From Vitellaria paradoxa (Eukaryota > Streptophyta > Magnoliopsida > Ericales > Sapotaceae): a DNA stretch of 64,000 nt. Positions 9,924 to 21,436 of this stretch are shown here, piece after piece. The stretch's first letter is position 1; every line of letters starts with the position of its first letter. Location of the stretch: contig CM034234.1 of the NCBI GenBank assembly GCA_019916065.1, positions 2,428,963-2,492,962 on the forward strand. The letters are read 5' to 3'. A model generated the notes under the pieces. It was not told the DNA's origin and made no database searches. It saw only the letters and a list, made by a program, of their open reading frames with translations. A program made the translations under genes and the position numbers.

Positions 9924-11960
9924 TGCCACGCCCCTAACATAATAGTTCGGGGACGGATGGTATAAGAATATAGAAACTAATTAAATTGAACAAAAACCTG
10001 CCCCAAGATCAAGTCATAATATAATAACAATTATCAGAGCTATTAAAGACGTCTCTCATTCCCATATTAATAAATAAAAATGAAATCAATCACGATAAAG
10101 CCAACGTTATGCCGCCGATGACTTAATTTAAGGCTTATATAACCTAATAAACATCATCAATAACAATACAATCTCATATGTAATAAATTTAGGACCCACA
10201 CCCTAGGTCGTACTAATAAAGATACAATTATCCAAATATAAATAAACTCACACTAGGTCAATCTTTCAGTCTCCAACTTAGCTCCAGGTGGTCACTCCTG
10301 GCCTCACTGGATCACCTGTAATATGGATGTGTTGGATCGATTCACACACACACACACACACACACGATATATGAAATAAAACAGTAAAGTGATCAACACA
10401 CAGATATACGTGATTTCCAAAAATCTGGTACATCCACGGGAGTACGAGCGAGAGTTATTTCTTATTGATCACAGGGTTACATAGAGAATATTTATAACCA
10501 TCCTCTATTCCTAACCATAATAAGATTACATGGTCTGATTCTCAAAATACCCTTAATTACACCGTTTCATACTGTAGGGGGCGTTGCCTCCCGCATCCCC
10601 TAACCTTCGGGCCTACGGCCTAACCCACTACATGTTGAATCCGAAATAAAGGTAAATGCTCCGCTTCGCATCCACCCTTCTTTCTTAGAACTTAGTTCCT
10701 CTCTGTATGAGCCACAAGTCCCAACAGGATAGAATGAGCAAACTTACCTAGTGGCTAAACCGTGCAAGTGTGCGCAGGTGAACATAATCGAACATAATCA
10801 AACATATAGCATAACTTACAACAATGTCAACTAAAACATAATATGACAATGCATCTGTGATGCAATACAATGGCCAATGCAATTTTCTAATCTCCATTTG
10901 TCTCTACTCTTATCTTGGGACAGGTGACGCTTAGCATTGTACGCAGGGTCACCAACCGTATCATTTATGTCACGGTAAATGCATATCCCAACATATGTTA
11001 AAACTAAATGGAGAACATTTAACACCCCCATCATGTAACTCAATGGAACGTTTTACACCCTTTTCCCTTCTATTAGGGAACCGTGTTATACTCCCTAGTC
11101 AAGTATCTACTTATCTCAAGTAGGGTCCGGCTGTAGTCTGAGAACGTCTTATAAACAATCTCATAATTAACGTTCCCAACTCCAATGACTAAACTCTAAT
11201 TATATATATCGATTGAGGATTATCCGGTATCTTCAAAATCTCTTTTTATTAATTTTCTCAACTCATGGATCCCATCCATATATAATAACCCACGTCTCGA
11301 CACGTCACAATTTAAATTGACACTCTCGATCATCAATGATCAAAATATCAAACCCACATTTCTAAATTATAAGAAAAGCATGACGTGCCAATCATCCTAA
11401 TGACATTTTATAGTCTCAAAATGTGCATAATTTTAACATATAATCAATATATATAATGTACCATTCAAACCGGGGTTAAAAGACCTCAAACAAGGTCAAA
11501 AATACCTCCATGGGAAGGGTACATGAAAGCACATGAAATTTTAAAACGTGCGAGAAGGGTGCTCTGAGTTACGAGAAAATACTGAGAACCTTCTAGCTTC
11601 GCGGGAATCCTGTTCTCGCTACTTGTGGTCTACGGTGCAGATCTGAGCTGCTATAAACTTGATCCAGTACGAAAATACTAAAATTCAAGCACCTCAAGCT
11701 CAGAAATGGTACAACAACCAACAACCACAGTATAATCTCAATATTATGCAACAAAACTCAAGAATGAACAAGATTAAGTATATATACGAATAAACCCATA
11801 ACATATATAATATACACACATATATATATGCACATATATTAGTATCTACTAAAATCATCACACACACACTATATATATCAAAATCATACTAACAACGCGG
11901 TAAAACAAGTATATGAATCCCACCTATCTCGAATCTGAAGAGAAACGAAGAAATGAGAAG
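9924..11960 (-). mobile_element. probable non-autonomous LTR-retroelement remnant
   Basis: The left edge reads TGCCACGCCCCTAACATAAT, which on the minus strand is an LTR-like end (...GGGGCGTGGCA). The region lacks coding capacity but is less AT-rich and more complex than its surroundings, and it contains ordered noncoding sequence of the kind seen in LARD-type derivatives. I cannot locate a second LTR or a primer-binding site with confidence, so the right border is a guess. A different small solo LTR is nested inside. Confidence 0.35.
10330..10726. mobile_element. 397-bp solo LTR nested in the remnant
   Basis: The segment begins TGTTGGATCG and ends GTCCCAACA, LTR-like TG...CA ends with a TGTTGG/CCAACA inverted terminus. 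It is flanked by ggatg (10325-10329) and ggata (10727-10731), a five-base duplication with one mismatch. Near its left end is a CA repeat at 10342-10366. The length and ends suggest a copia-type LTR left by recombination. Family assignment is inference. Confidence 0.6.
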
Positions 11961-12084
11961 ATTTAGATTATGGCTTTCAAACTTTAAAAGCCAATTTTTT
12001 CACTTCGGACCAAATAACTGGATATGAACGTCACCACAATATTCACAATATGAATACTTCTCCGATCCGTCAACATTCCGCTTC

Positions 12085-12230
12085 GGATTGTACTTTCTCT
12101 CTCTACCCTCTTTCTCCTCTCTTTCTATTTTCTCTATTCTCTTTCTTTTCTCCAGGCAACCGAGGCAAATAAAAGGAAAAAAAAAAAGAAAGGAGAAGAG
12201 AAAGGAAAGAAAAGAAATGAAAAGGAGCTG
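12085..12230. other. pyrimidine tract followed by purine tract (hairpin-capable)
   Basis: About 65 bases of nearly pure C/T (12090-12155) are followed, after a short spacer, by about 60 bases of nearly pure A/G (12170-12230). The two arms are loosely complementary and could form a hairpin or triplex. No protein is implied; open frames here are artefacts of low complexity. Confidence 0.6.
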
Positions 12231-12279
12231 GTTCTTAGTCCAATTGTCTAAACTAATTACCAATTTGAATCACACTTAA

Positions 12280-12376
12280 TTCAGGAAAAATAAAATAAAT
12301 TGATTAAAATTTAAAATAAATATTTTACTAACCCAAAATAATATATAAATAATCAAAATAAATAACGCGTATTACA

Positions 12377-12414
<38 letters not shown>

Positions 12415-14094
12415 AGAGTTAAGCGAAGCTTTGCTTCAAAAGGATACATAAAAAATTGACTTGGGATATTGTAGGAAAGAAGATTAGGAGGTTGAATGAG
12501 TCAGCAATTTCTTGTTAGCTCGGCCAATTGCAGCAGCTTGAATTTAATGAGGAAAACATTGAGGGGCAAGAAGTTCTTAGCCTCAACTACAAGATCAACA
12601 ACTTCTTTTGTTTATAGCTATATAGTTTGTCCAGTTGAATGGTTTTTTTATTGCTTCCAAGTTAATTGTTTCTTGACAAGCAAGAGAGGGATGGTGCCAC
12701 CACCTTTGTACCAGAGGGCCGGGGGTAGGTTGACGTTGATATCCACCCATTTTGAAACAACGCAGCAGTTTCAAAGTCATAATAATTAAATATAATTAAT
12801 TTAACATAAAAACAAACGAGTGAAGCGGAAACTGAGAAGAAAATTACCATCTACTCTGCGTAAAGTCATAAGGGGCAGATCAAAATCTCTAGAAATAAAG
12901 CACCTATATGTAGTTGAATTGGCTAGTATTCATTAACTCAGCAGAGTATTGGCTCTATCGTTTAATTATACCAACTTTTTTCTTTTCTTTTTTTGTTAAA
13001 ATATGACTTGTATAAAAAAATAATATTTTACATGACTTTTTATTCTTTAAAAAAATAGCAAGAAAAAAAAAAAACAGTAAAATAAGACAAAATAAAACAC
13101 CTCGATCTTCTGTTAACAAATTAATGCTATGCTCAATTAGCTGTGTGGCTTAGCCGCTTAGCCAACTCTAGATTTATATACACAGCTCAGGTCCTCAATT
13201 CATTCGAACAAGAAACATAGGGACGGTCCACATTATGACTTTGTTTGAGTGCGGTTGCCTGATTTCATGAATTCACAAATAATTAATAAATGGTTAGGAT
13301 TGGGGCAAAAATTTTACTTTTAATTTCTAACATTCATATTTGTAAATTTTACTGCCGGTAATTTCATTTAAGTGATTTTTGGAACAAAAATTTGTGGGGG
13401 AAGAGAAAAAAAAATGAAGAAAATGATAGAAATATAAAAAAATAAAAAATTATTTTATTTTATTTTTTATTAAGTTAAAAACTGAAACTTAAATGAGTAA
13501 GTAATTATCAAAATAAATTAAACTTTTACTTGGTTAAGTACATATACAAATTGCATAAATTAATAATTTTATTTAAATTTTCTTCACATTCTATTTCCCT
13601 CTGCGAATCCATATTAGCCTTACAACACTATATAAGTTTGATAATTACAAAGAAAATTTGTTACATTTTGTTGTATGGTGATTTGATCATATATATATTT
13701 ATATATTGTATGCATATATATTTAAGATGGGTGACTTCAGAAATAAAAGTCGGACTGGGTTCTTCCTTCTGGGTTTTGCACGAGAGGACATGAATAGGCA
13801 TGTGGATGAAATATGTTTAGATTCAGATATGATTTGAATAAACCGTTTTGTATGCCCAGACGTGAGGTTCTCATGCAAATGTCAAGTACCAAAAATTCCT
13901 CAAAAGAGAAGATTTTAATGCTCTCTCTCAAGCGGCAATTATGATATACGTACATGTATGACTAGCTAGGTTGGCTGTATTTTAAATCAAACTACTTTTG
14001 CCACACAAGTAGTTGTATTAATTATTATCTTTTTTTTTTCTTTTTTCTCCTAAGTAATTCTACAAACTGGCTACGCACAGTACTTTGTCGTTAT
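12280..14094. other. intergenic, no confident gene
   Basis: It holds an AT array at 12383-12408 and AT-rich filler. A short minus-strand stretch at about 12500-12610 reads as hydrophobic, protein-like sequence (contains EVVDLVVEAKNFLP) but I do not recognise it and it has no clear exon borders. Nothing else is supported. Confidence 0.5.
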
Positions 14095-14097
14095 TAA

Positions 14098-15109
14098 GGG
14101 TCCGTTTGACAACGCTATTATTTTTTTGTTATTATTTTTCTGTTACCGTTTTCTATTTTTTGTTTTCTGTTGTAGTTTATTTTTTTTAAAATGAAAACAG
14201 AAACTGCGTTTGGAAATGTAAGTTTGTTTATAATTATTAATTTTTGATTTTAGAAAATATTAAATTTTATTAGTTTTAAAAAATTAATAGATCTTAATAA
14301 AATATATTTTATATTAATTTAATTTAATCAATATAATTAATTAAATTAATACAGTAAATTATTGATTAAAATCATTTAATTCAATAAATATAAAATATAT
14401 TAAATCATAATATTTTTTAAAAATAATTTAATAAAATATATTTCATATTAAATAAATAATTAAATTAGATTAATTATTAAATTAATTATTTATTTTTAAA
14501 TTAATTAAATTTAATTTAATTATTTATTAAAATAATTTAATAAAATATATTTTATATAAATTAAATTAATTAAATCATAAATAATTTAATTTAATTATGA
14601 TATTATTTAAAATAATTTAATAATTATTATTAAATTAAATTAAAAATTAATATAATTTAACTATTTATTATTGATTATATTATATAAATTAATTTAATTA
14701 TTAAATTAAATAAATTAATTATGATATTTATTTCAGATAATTTAGTAATAATTAATTATTAAATTAAATTAATTATTTTGGTTTTATTATTTATTAAAAT
14801 TAATTTATATTAATTTATATAATTAATTTAATTTAATTATATTATTTATTAAAATAACTTATTTTAATAAAATATTTGAATAAAATAATTTATTTTTATG
14901 TAATGTAACAAAAATTGACAAAGTTTTAAAATTGACAAAATATTGGCAACAGAAAAGAAAACTAGAGTGAAAACACATTTTTTCTGTTTATGTTTTCATT
15001 TTTTTTGAAAACAAAAAAATGGAAACATGTTTATCAAACATGTTTCTGTTGCGAGTCTACAAAATTTTGAAAACATAAACAAAAAATGAAAGCGTTACCA
15101 AACGGGGTC
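14098..15109. mobile_element. 1.0-kb AT-rich Tourist/PIF-Harbinger-like element
   Basis: It is flanked by TAA duplicates (14095-14097 and 15110-15112), with inverted ends GGGTCCGTTTGACAACGC and, reversed, GACCCCGTTTGGTAACGC. Subterminal stretches that resemble each other (gttttctgttttgt type) border a long core almost purely of A and T with taattaaat words. There is no transposase. A shorter relative with the same ends and TAA flanks lies at 30508-31377. Confidence 0.75.
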
Positions 15110-15112
15110 TAA

Positions 15113-15341
15113 ATATCTTCTTTTGAGTCAAATAAGGTTTACCTAGGTGGTCTAGTTTAGGCGCTTATTAGTTTTCTTTAAAGGCAAATAGGACGTTAAA
15201 TCTTGCTATATATCCCAGTCTATAATCTTAATATATAATAATTAAATAAGCAATTCCTCTTTTATTTATTTTATTTTATTTTTAACTTTTATGTCTTCTT
15301 AATTTGCAATCAAGTAAACTATATATATACACTCATGCCAC

Positions 15342-15372
<31 letters not shown>

Positions 15373-15562
15373 AATGGGTGTAGACAACCATTATACTCAT
15401 ATATAATGTACATGGAACTATTTTTCCTTCTCACTTTTACTCTGATAATCATATACTTTCAGCTAGATATTAATTGAAGTCATATCTAAAGATTCCATTT
15501 GGGTAAGGTTTGTTTTGGCATTCGTATTTAAGCCTTTACATATATACATATATGTTTGCGTA
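15113..15562. other. intergenic with AT array
   Basis: AT-rich spacer including an AT dinucleotide array at about 15341-15365. No gene or element recognised. Confidence 0.6.
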
Positions 15563-16449
15563 TGTTGGGTAAAAATAAAACTCTGACACGTGGAGTGCCG
15601 AACAATAGAGCAGAACGACACGTGGCCCAATGTCGAACATTTTTTATTATGGACACGTGGTCATTGACCGAACATTTTGACCTGCGACACGTGGTTTTAT
15701 ACCGAACAATTTTGGTTGACACGTGGCATCCCCCACAAGCACTATGATTTCGATGCGTGACTTATAATACAGATGGCTTGGGACTCTTTGACCTCATAAG
15801 TATTGATGGACGATATGCTGACACGTGGCGATCGCCGAGGATCTCAGAAGTTAATTTGTTCGGCCCTTGATATGGCGGCTAATAAATGTTAGGCATGAGT
15901 CCCATAGCATTAATATAAGCTTGTAACCATAAATGCACCCTAGTTATGATTGGACTATGTAGTTATCACCGTGAAGGAAACTAAATTAGTTCATCTCGTT
16001 ACAAGTAGTTGATAGATGTGACAGGTAGACAATTTGACAATTGAATTCCGGGTATACAACCATATTTAGCTACCAAATGCATTTAATGAAAGGTATGTGG
16101 TATTAAATGAGAAGTGAAAGGCATTTAAAGTAAGGGAGGAAAAAAAGTATTAGGAGGCACGAATACAGCCAAATCATAGGTATTATTTTATTTATTATTT
16201 ACATTACTATAAATATAACATTCCACTTCACAATTAGGTAAGCTGACTATTGCCAATTTATTACACTATTTGCTTTCTCTCTTAAAAGTTATCTCATAAG
16301 TTACTTGTTGATTTAAGTATCGGAGTATTTTCTGGCCAAAAACCTCTACTCCGACCGTAACCTTTCTCTTATCTTTGTTCGGTAGGTTCACAGTCGTATT
16401 TTCAGTTGGTGTAATCAGCAGTTCCGACGGTAAAATTTGTTGCCGAACA
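15563..16449 (+). mobile_element. solo LTR of the same gypsy family, upstream of GPAT6-like gene
   Basis: The segment begins TGTTGGGTAAAAATAAAA and ends GTTGCCGAACA. These match the start (TGTTGGGCAT...) and end (GTTGCCGAACA) of the LTR at 6263-7158, in the opposite orientation, and length is 887 against 896 bp. The inside shares CCGAACA and ACGTGG motifs and the GGTGT...CAGTTC block before the end. No internal domain adjoins either side, so this is a solo LTR from recombination. Flanks are gcgta and gtata, a five-base duplication differing by two transitions. A TATA-like ctataaatat lies near 16207. It ends 492 bp before the GPAT start codon, in the same orientation. Confidence 0.88.
15585..15828 (+). 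promoter_or_regulatory. array of six GACACGTGG G-box/ABRE motifs
   Basis: The nonamer GACACGTGG occurs at 15585, 15617, 15652, 15686, 15718 and 15820. The first five are spaced 32-35 bp apart, about three helical turns, and the first four are followed by a CGAACA motif. CACGTG with an ACACGTGG context is the established binding core of plant bZIP (ABRE-binding) and bHLH factors. The array lies within the solo LTR, about 1.1-1.4 kb upstream of the GPAT start codon. Whether it acts on that gene is inference. Confidence 0.75.
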
Positions 16450-16874
16450 GTATATGTATGTCTATTGTGTTCTTTTATAGTCATCAAAATAAATTAAATA
16501 ACTACAATATATTAATATTGCAGCTATAAGCTTAACGCAAACGCAAGGGAGCTGACATGATAACTAAGCCAACTTGCCAACAATGGTCCGGCCGCCAAGA
16601 AACTAAAAGGTAGGCTAATTGAATGTATAGTAGGCCTTTGGTATAAACTCTCAACTACTTCAACACCGCTTCATAACTGCCTAATTTAAATGTCAAACAA
16701 AAGGTCACATTTCATTAACAAGTAAATCTCTCTCACAATCACAAAACATCTTTTTCTTTTCTTTTTTCACATTCTAAAACTGTAAACAATAACATGCCCA
16801 CCTTCCCAATTCCTTTTTAAACCCCCCCGCTCAACCAAACTTGACATAGCTTGCTGCTCATAGTCAAAAACACA

Positions 16875-16876
<2 letters not shown>

Positions 16877-16933
<57 letters not shown>
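16877..16933 (+). repeat. CT then CA microsatellite in GPAT 5' leader
   Basis: About 38 bases of CT are followed by about 19 bases of CA, ending 8 bp before the start codon. CT-rich leaders are common in plant genes; this one is long and directly adjacent to the ATG. Confidence 0.85.
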
Positions 16934-16941
16934 GGGGGGTC

Positions 16942-19456
16942 ATGGGTGCTCATCAACCTTTTGAACCAATCACAAAATGTAGAACTGAGGGAAGATTGAA
17001 TCAAACAGTGGCAGCAGACCTAGATGGAACCCTCCTTGTGTCTAGAAGTGCTTTTCCCTACTTCATGCTTGTTGCCCTCGAAGCTGGTAGCCTTATAAGG
17101 GCACTAGTCCTACTAGCTTCAGTTCCATTTGTATATTTCACATGCTTATTCGTGTCAGAGTCTGTTGCTATTCAAACTTTCATCTTCATTGCCTTTGCGG
17201 GATTGAAAATTTGTGACATCGAGCTTGTTTCAAAGTCCGTCCTGCCCAAGTTCTATGCTGAGGATGTCCACCCTGAGACATGGAAAGTGTTCAATTCCTT
17301 TGGCAAGAGATACATAATTACTGCCAACCCCAGAATTATGGTGGAACACTTTGCCAAAAATTTTCTGGGGGCTGATAGGGTTCTGGGGACCGAGTTGGAA
17401 GTATCCAAGTCCGGACGAGCGACCGGATTTGCCAAAAAGCCCGGTGTTCTCGTTGGGGATCACAAGAAAGCCGCGATTCTGAAAGAATTTGGCACGAATT
17501 TGCCCGATTTGGGACTCGGAGATAGAGAGACTGACCACGTCTTCATGTCCGTGTGCAAGGTTCAGTCTCTAAACTTGTCACAACTTTCTCTATATATTCT
17601 CTAATCTTTCGTCTCGAGAGCACAATATCATGAAACAAATGTAACTATTAGGTGGTATTTGATTGGTATTTTTATTTTTTTGTTTTTTGTTTTCGTTTTT
17701 TATTTTCTGTTTGATTTGTTTTATATTTGAAAGTTCTAAAATAAGAAAAATAAAAAATAATTTAATTTGACATTTTTTTATTTCCTATGCTTTGAAAATC
17801 TTTTTGTTTTGAGTTAAAAATGTTCAAAATGATCTTTTACTCTTTTACATTTCATATATAAATCTATTTTTTATTTTTTAAAATAGACTTTAAAAACGCA
17901 AATGATTAAATGTATTTGGAATTATTTTTTTTATTTTTTAAAATACAAAATAAAAAAATTAATTTAAAATAAATATACCAAATGATATCTTAATTTTTCG
18001 AGTTCCCTAAATTTGCTATAAATCAGCGCTCTGTGTGTTGGATAAACACTAATGACAAAACTCAAAATTTTTGCTTCCACATCATATTAATGCTTTTATT
18101 GTTGAGGGACAAAAAGTTATCAACACTGCAGTTCTGTCGCATTAGCGGACCCTTTATAATAAGTTTTTGACCCATGCAATAACTCAGGCTTTTATTACCA
18201 GCAGAAGTCAGTCAAATTTTACCAGAGGGAATAACTTAGACCATTTAGACTAATTAAATTGCTATTAATTTTGCAATCTGACTATGGTTTTGTCTCTTGC
18301 ACTATTGGAAGGAAGAGCAATGCATGCTACCAGAAAATTTAGCAAATTACTACAGCATAAATATGAGCCTATTACTTTAAAAGAAATATCTGTTAAATTA
18401 ATTTTTTATTCACGAAAAACAAATAAATCACCAATGTCAAATTACTTTCTGATAATATTTTAATATTTTTATTGAAGGAATTATCCAGTCACATCCAGGA
18501 AACATATATTTGTTTGTGCTCTCCCGATGAAATTACCTGATGATGTAACAAGTATTGACTGGTGTTCAATTTTATGATTGCAGGAGGGTTACATGGTGCC
18601 AAGAACAAAATGTGAGCCGCTGCCAAGAAACAAGCTTCTAAGTCCAGTCATCTTTCACGAGGGTCGGTTAGTTCAAAGACCTACCCCTCTCATCGCCCTC
18701 TTGACCTTCTTGTGGATGCCAATAGGAATCCTCCTCTCTATCATAAGGGTCTATTTAAACATCCCACTGCCAGAGAGAATCGTTAGATATACCTATAAAA
18801 TTCTTGGAATCAAACTCATTGTCAGGGGTACCCCTCCTCCTCCGCCCAAGAAAGGGCAGAGTGGTGTCCTCTTTGTTTGCAACCACCGGACTGTTTTGGA
18901 CCCCGTTGTCACAGCAGTTGCGCTGGGAAGAAAGATTAGTTGCGTCACATATAGCATTAGCAAATTCTCTGAACTAATTTCACCGATTAAAGCCGTGGCA
19001 TTATCAAGGGAGAGAGAAAAGGATGCAGCTAATATCAAACGCTTGCTCGAAGAAGGTGACCTAGTAATATGCCCTGAAGGGACTACTTGCAGAGAGCCTT
19101 TTCTTCTCAGATTCAGTGCGCTCTTTGCTGAGCTTACTGATAGAATCGTCCCGGTGGCGATTAATACAAAGCAAAGCGTGTTTTATGGGACAACGGTCCG
19201 GGGTCACAAATTGCTGGACCCTTATTTCGTGTTCATGAATCCGATGCCTACGTATGAGATCACTTTCTTGAATCAGCTGCCCACTGAGCTCACTTGCAAA
19301 GGTGGGAAATCTGCAATTGAAGTCGCGAATTACATTCAGAGGGTGCTTGCTGGGGCGTTGGGATTCGAATGCACAAGTCTCACTAGGAAGGATAAGTACA
19401 CAATGATGGCTGGAACTGATGGCCGGGCAGCAATTACCAAAAAGGAGAAGTCCTAG
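16942..19456 (+). CDS. GPAT6: sn-2 glycerol-3-phosphate acyltransferase, GPAT6-like (cutin synthesis)
   Basis: Two exons, 16942-17559 and 18584-19456, joined phase 0 across a GT-AG intron, give 496 residues, close to the about 500 usual for this family. The enzyme moves an acyl group from acyl-CoA to the sn-2 position of glycerol-3-phosphate, and family members with a working phosphatase domain then release 2-monoacylglycerol for cutin. Visible features: HAD-type phosphatase motif DLDGT (D26, D28) and GDRETD (D194, D198) in the N-terminal half, both complete, which in this family goes with an active phosphatase; hydrophobic segments at about 40-80 and 240-262; acyltransferase block NHRTVLDP (H307, D312) and PEGTTCREP (from 370). 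The start is supported by a family-like N-terminus. The sequence and the KKEK-type end resemble GPAT6 more than GPAT4/8 or GPAT5/7, from memory. It is probably an ER membrane protein. No break seen. Confidence 0.95.
17651..17989. mobile_element. 339-bp Tourist-like MITE in the GPAT intron
   Basis: It is flanked by TTA on both sides (17648-17650 and 17990-17992), with inverted ends GGTGGTATTTGATTGG and, reversed, GATATCATTTGGTATA. It is the same size class and sequence style (runs of ttttt, attttc) as the element at 48498-48838. It lies in the intron and does not touch splice sites. Confidence 0.75.
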
Positions 19457-20207
19457 ATATGGAAGAATTATAATATGCAAAATCTAAATTTTCAGTAGCA
19501 CTTGCTATTTTCCAACCTATATATTTTGGAACTTTATGACCCAAAAAAAAAAAGCATAACGTAGATTATTGTGATCGCAAGTACTATTGTATATTAACAA
19601 TTTCGCATGCATAAATCTTGTTTCTCCGTGATACTCTTTTACATGAGCATAATAAATATTTTTACGTATGCAACAGAATAAATTAATGCAAAAAATATAT
19701 TTGTTTGCTTCATAATCTTATTTCTATTATTTCATAATTTTATTTTGGTTTGTAAATGTGCCATCTTTGAAACTAAATTTAGATTATTAGAACTTGATTT
19801 TCCTTTTTATCAGAAACTCTATGATAGTTATCAATAGAAAAAATTTTTTATATATTGTGAACCTTCTCATTATATATGTTAGGTGATCTTAAGCCTTTTT
19901 CATCCCCAAAATCTAACTTACCATGTTGGGTGGCATTAAGCCTCTCTCATTCCCAAAACCTAACTCATAAGTGAGATTTTCCTCACATTAATATACCGAC
20001 CATCAACTCCTGGATTGGAGGCAGTGACAACTCGTTCCTTTTGGTATACTGAGATCAATGAGAAACCTGAGTTATGATACTAGTTGTTGGGATGATTTTG
20101 GGCCCCTTTCATCCCCAAAAGATAGTTTATGAGGTGAGATTTTCCCTTACACTTATATACTAACCATCAGCCCCTTCCATAATTGATGTGGGACACCTCG
20201 ACAATAA
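19457..20207. repeat. GPAT 3' flank with decayed dispersed repeat
   Basis: The first 400 bases are AT-rich 3' flank. From about 19880 to 20200 related blocks recur (catccccaaaa followed by tgagattttcc and ctaaccatca or cgaccatca), at about 19904, 19948 and 20118. They look like tandem diverged copies of a dispersed repeat. Class unknown. Confidence 0.5.
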
Positions 20208-20358
20208 GAGTGTTTGATTCATAAAAATTTGGTCAAAAAGCACAATAAAAGTATAAAGATTTGACATAAAAATGATATGTGATAAAATTATTAGAAGAAA
20301 ATACAAAAAATTAATAAACGTTGATAGATTTTAGTTTATTGGCCAACCAAACATTCCC
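20208..20358. mobile_element. about 150-bp MITE, GTGTTTG/CCAAACA family
   Basis: It begins GAGTGTTTGATTC after TAA and ends ccaaccaaacattccc. The inner motif acataaaaatgatatgtg is shared with 51538-51668 (gtaaaaatgatatgtggt) and, reversed, with the elements at 45071 and 45676. The right target duplicate is unclear. Confidence 0.6.
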
Positions 20359-21436
20359 AATATATAGGTTAAAACTTTAAATTCATTAGATCTTCCTATA
20401 AAAAGGCCTAAGTTTAACAATTGATATGAACTAACCATCTAACTTCATTACGTGTACATAGATCAAATAAATATATCATTGCAAAATGCTGTTTTTTATG
20501 TACGTTCTACCCTTAATTTGGTTCCAACCTATTTTTAATAAAAAATAAAATGAATTAATATATATTCAATATAAAAAAATCTAACATACTACAATTTCAA
20601 GGTATGTATGGTAATAGTACAACTTATCAATGAAAATTTTTTAAGTAGTAGTAAAAAAATATAAGGTCGTGTACTTTCATGCCACTCAAGTCTTATTTGG
20701 GCATCAAAATTTATTAAAATTTATTAATTTTAATTAATTTTTATATTTTTTTCATTAAATTTCTTCATATATCACATTTGTATCATATTTTTTTTATTTT
20801 TATTATATTTTTTGGCTAACTATTTATCAATCAAACAAACCCGTGATCAAATCTCTTCGCTTTCTTGAAAATCATGCGTCGAACTTGAAGGAAGATGCGG
20901 ACAACGCATTCTCGATGAATAAAGGTTACGAACTTGCCAGTGTTACCACGTTTTGCCCGAGGGGATGTTTGAAATTATAATTTTTAGTATTTTTTATAAA
21001 AAATTATTAGTTGTAATTTTTAGTATATTTATAGAAGAAAATAATAATTTTTAATAATTTTTTTGTAATTTTTGAGTGTTTAGTAAAATTTTTGTATCTT
21101 TTAATATTTTTTAACAATTTTTGATAATTTTTAATAATTTTTAACAAATTTTATTAACTTTTAGTAATTTTTAAGTTAAAAAATTATTTTAATAGAGTTA
21201 AAGAAAAAGAATAAAACTTAATGATTTACTAAATGCTCACAAATCAAAATTAATAATTTTTAACTAAAAATTTAGCGACCGAACCCTCCTAAATTGAAGT
21301 ATGATTTTCCAGCCACGCTACCGGACTGAAAAGAACAAGAATCCTCCCCTATGGGCTACGATTCCTTCTGATTGGATAATAAACTGCAAAATTTCTTACG
21401 CACAGGTGTGCAGCACGCAATAATAATTATAGCATT
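20359..21436. other. AT-rich intergenic DNA
   Basis: No gene. A possible further MITE lies at about 20680-20855 (ends near gtcttatttgggcatc and tcaatcaaacaaac), and 20975-21260 is a low-complexity run of taatttttta words. Confidence 0.45.

Noticed and set aside
12088..12279. Open frames across the purine/pyrimidine tract on both strands
   Set aside because: Low-complexity sequence (Lys/Glu/Arg or Leu/Phe/Ser runs) gives chance frames.
12496..12789. Open frames on both strands near 12.5-12.8 kb
   Set aside because: No recognisable domain, no splice context, and conflicting frames on both strands. A minus-strand protein-like stretch is mentioned under the spacer but not called.
16266..16487. 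Minus-strand open frame at the end of the solo LTR
   Set aside because: It lies across the LTR border and the corresponding region of the other LTR does not keep it.
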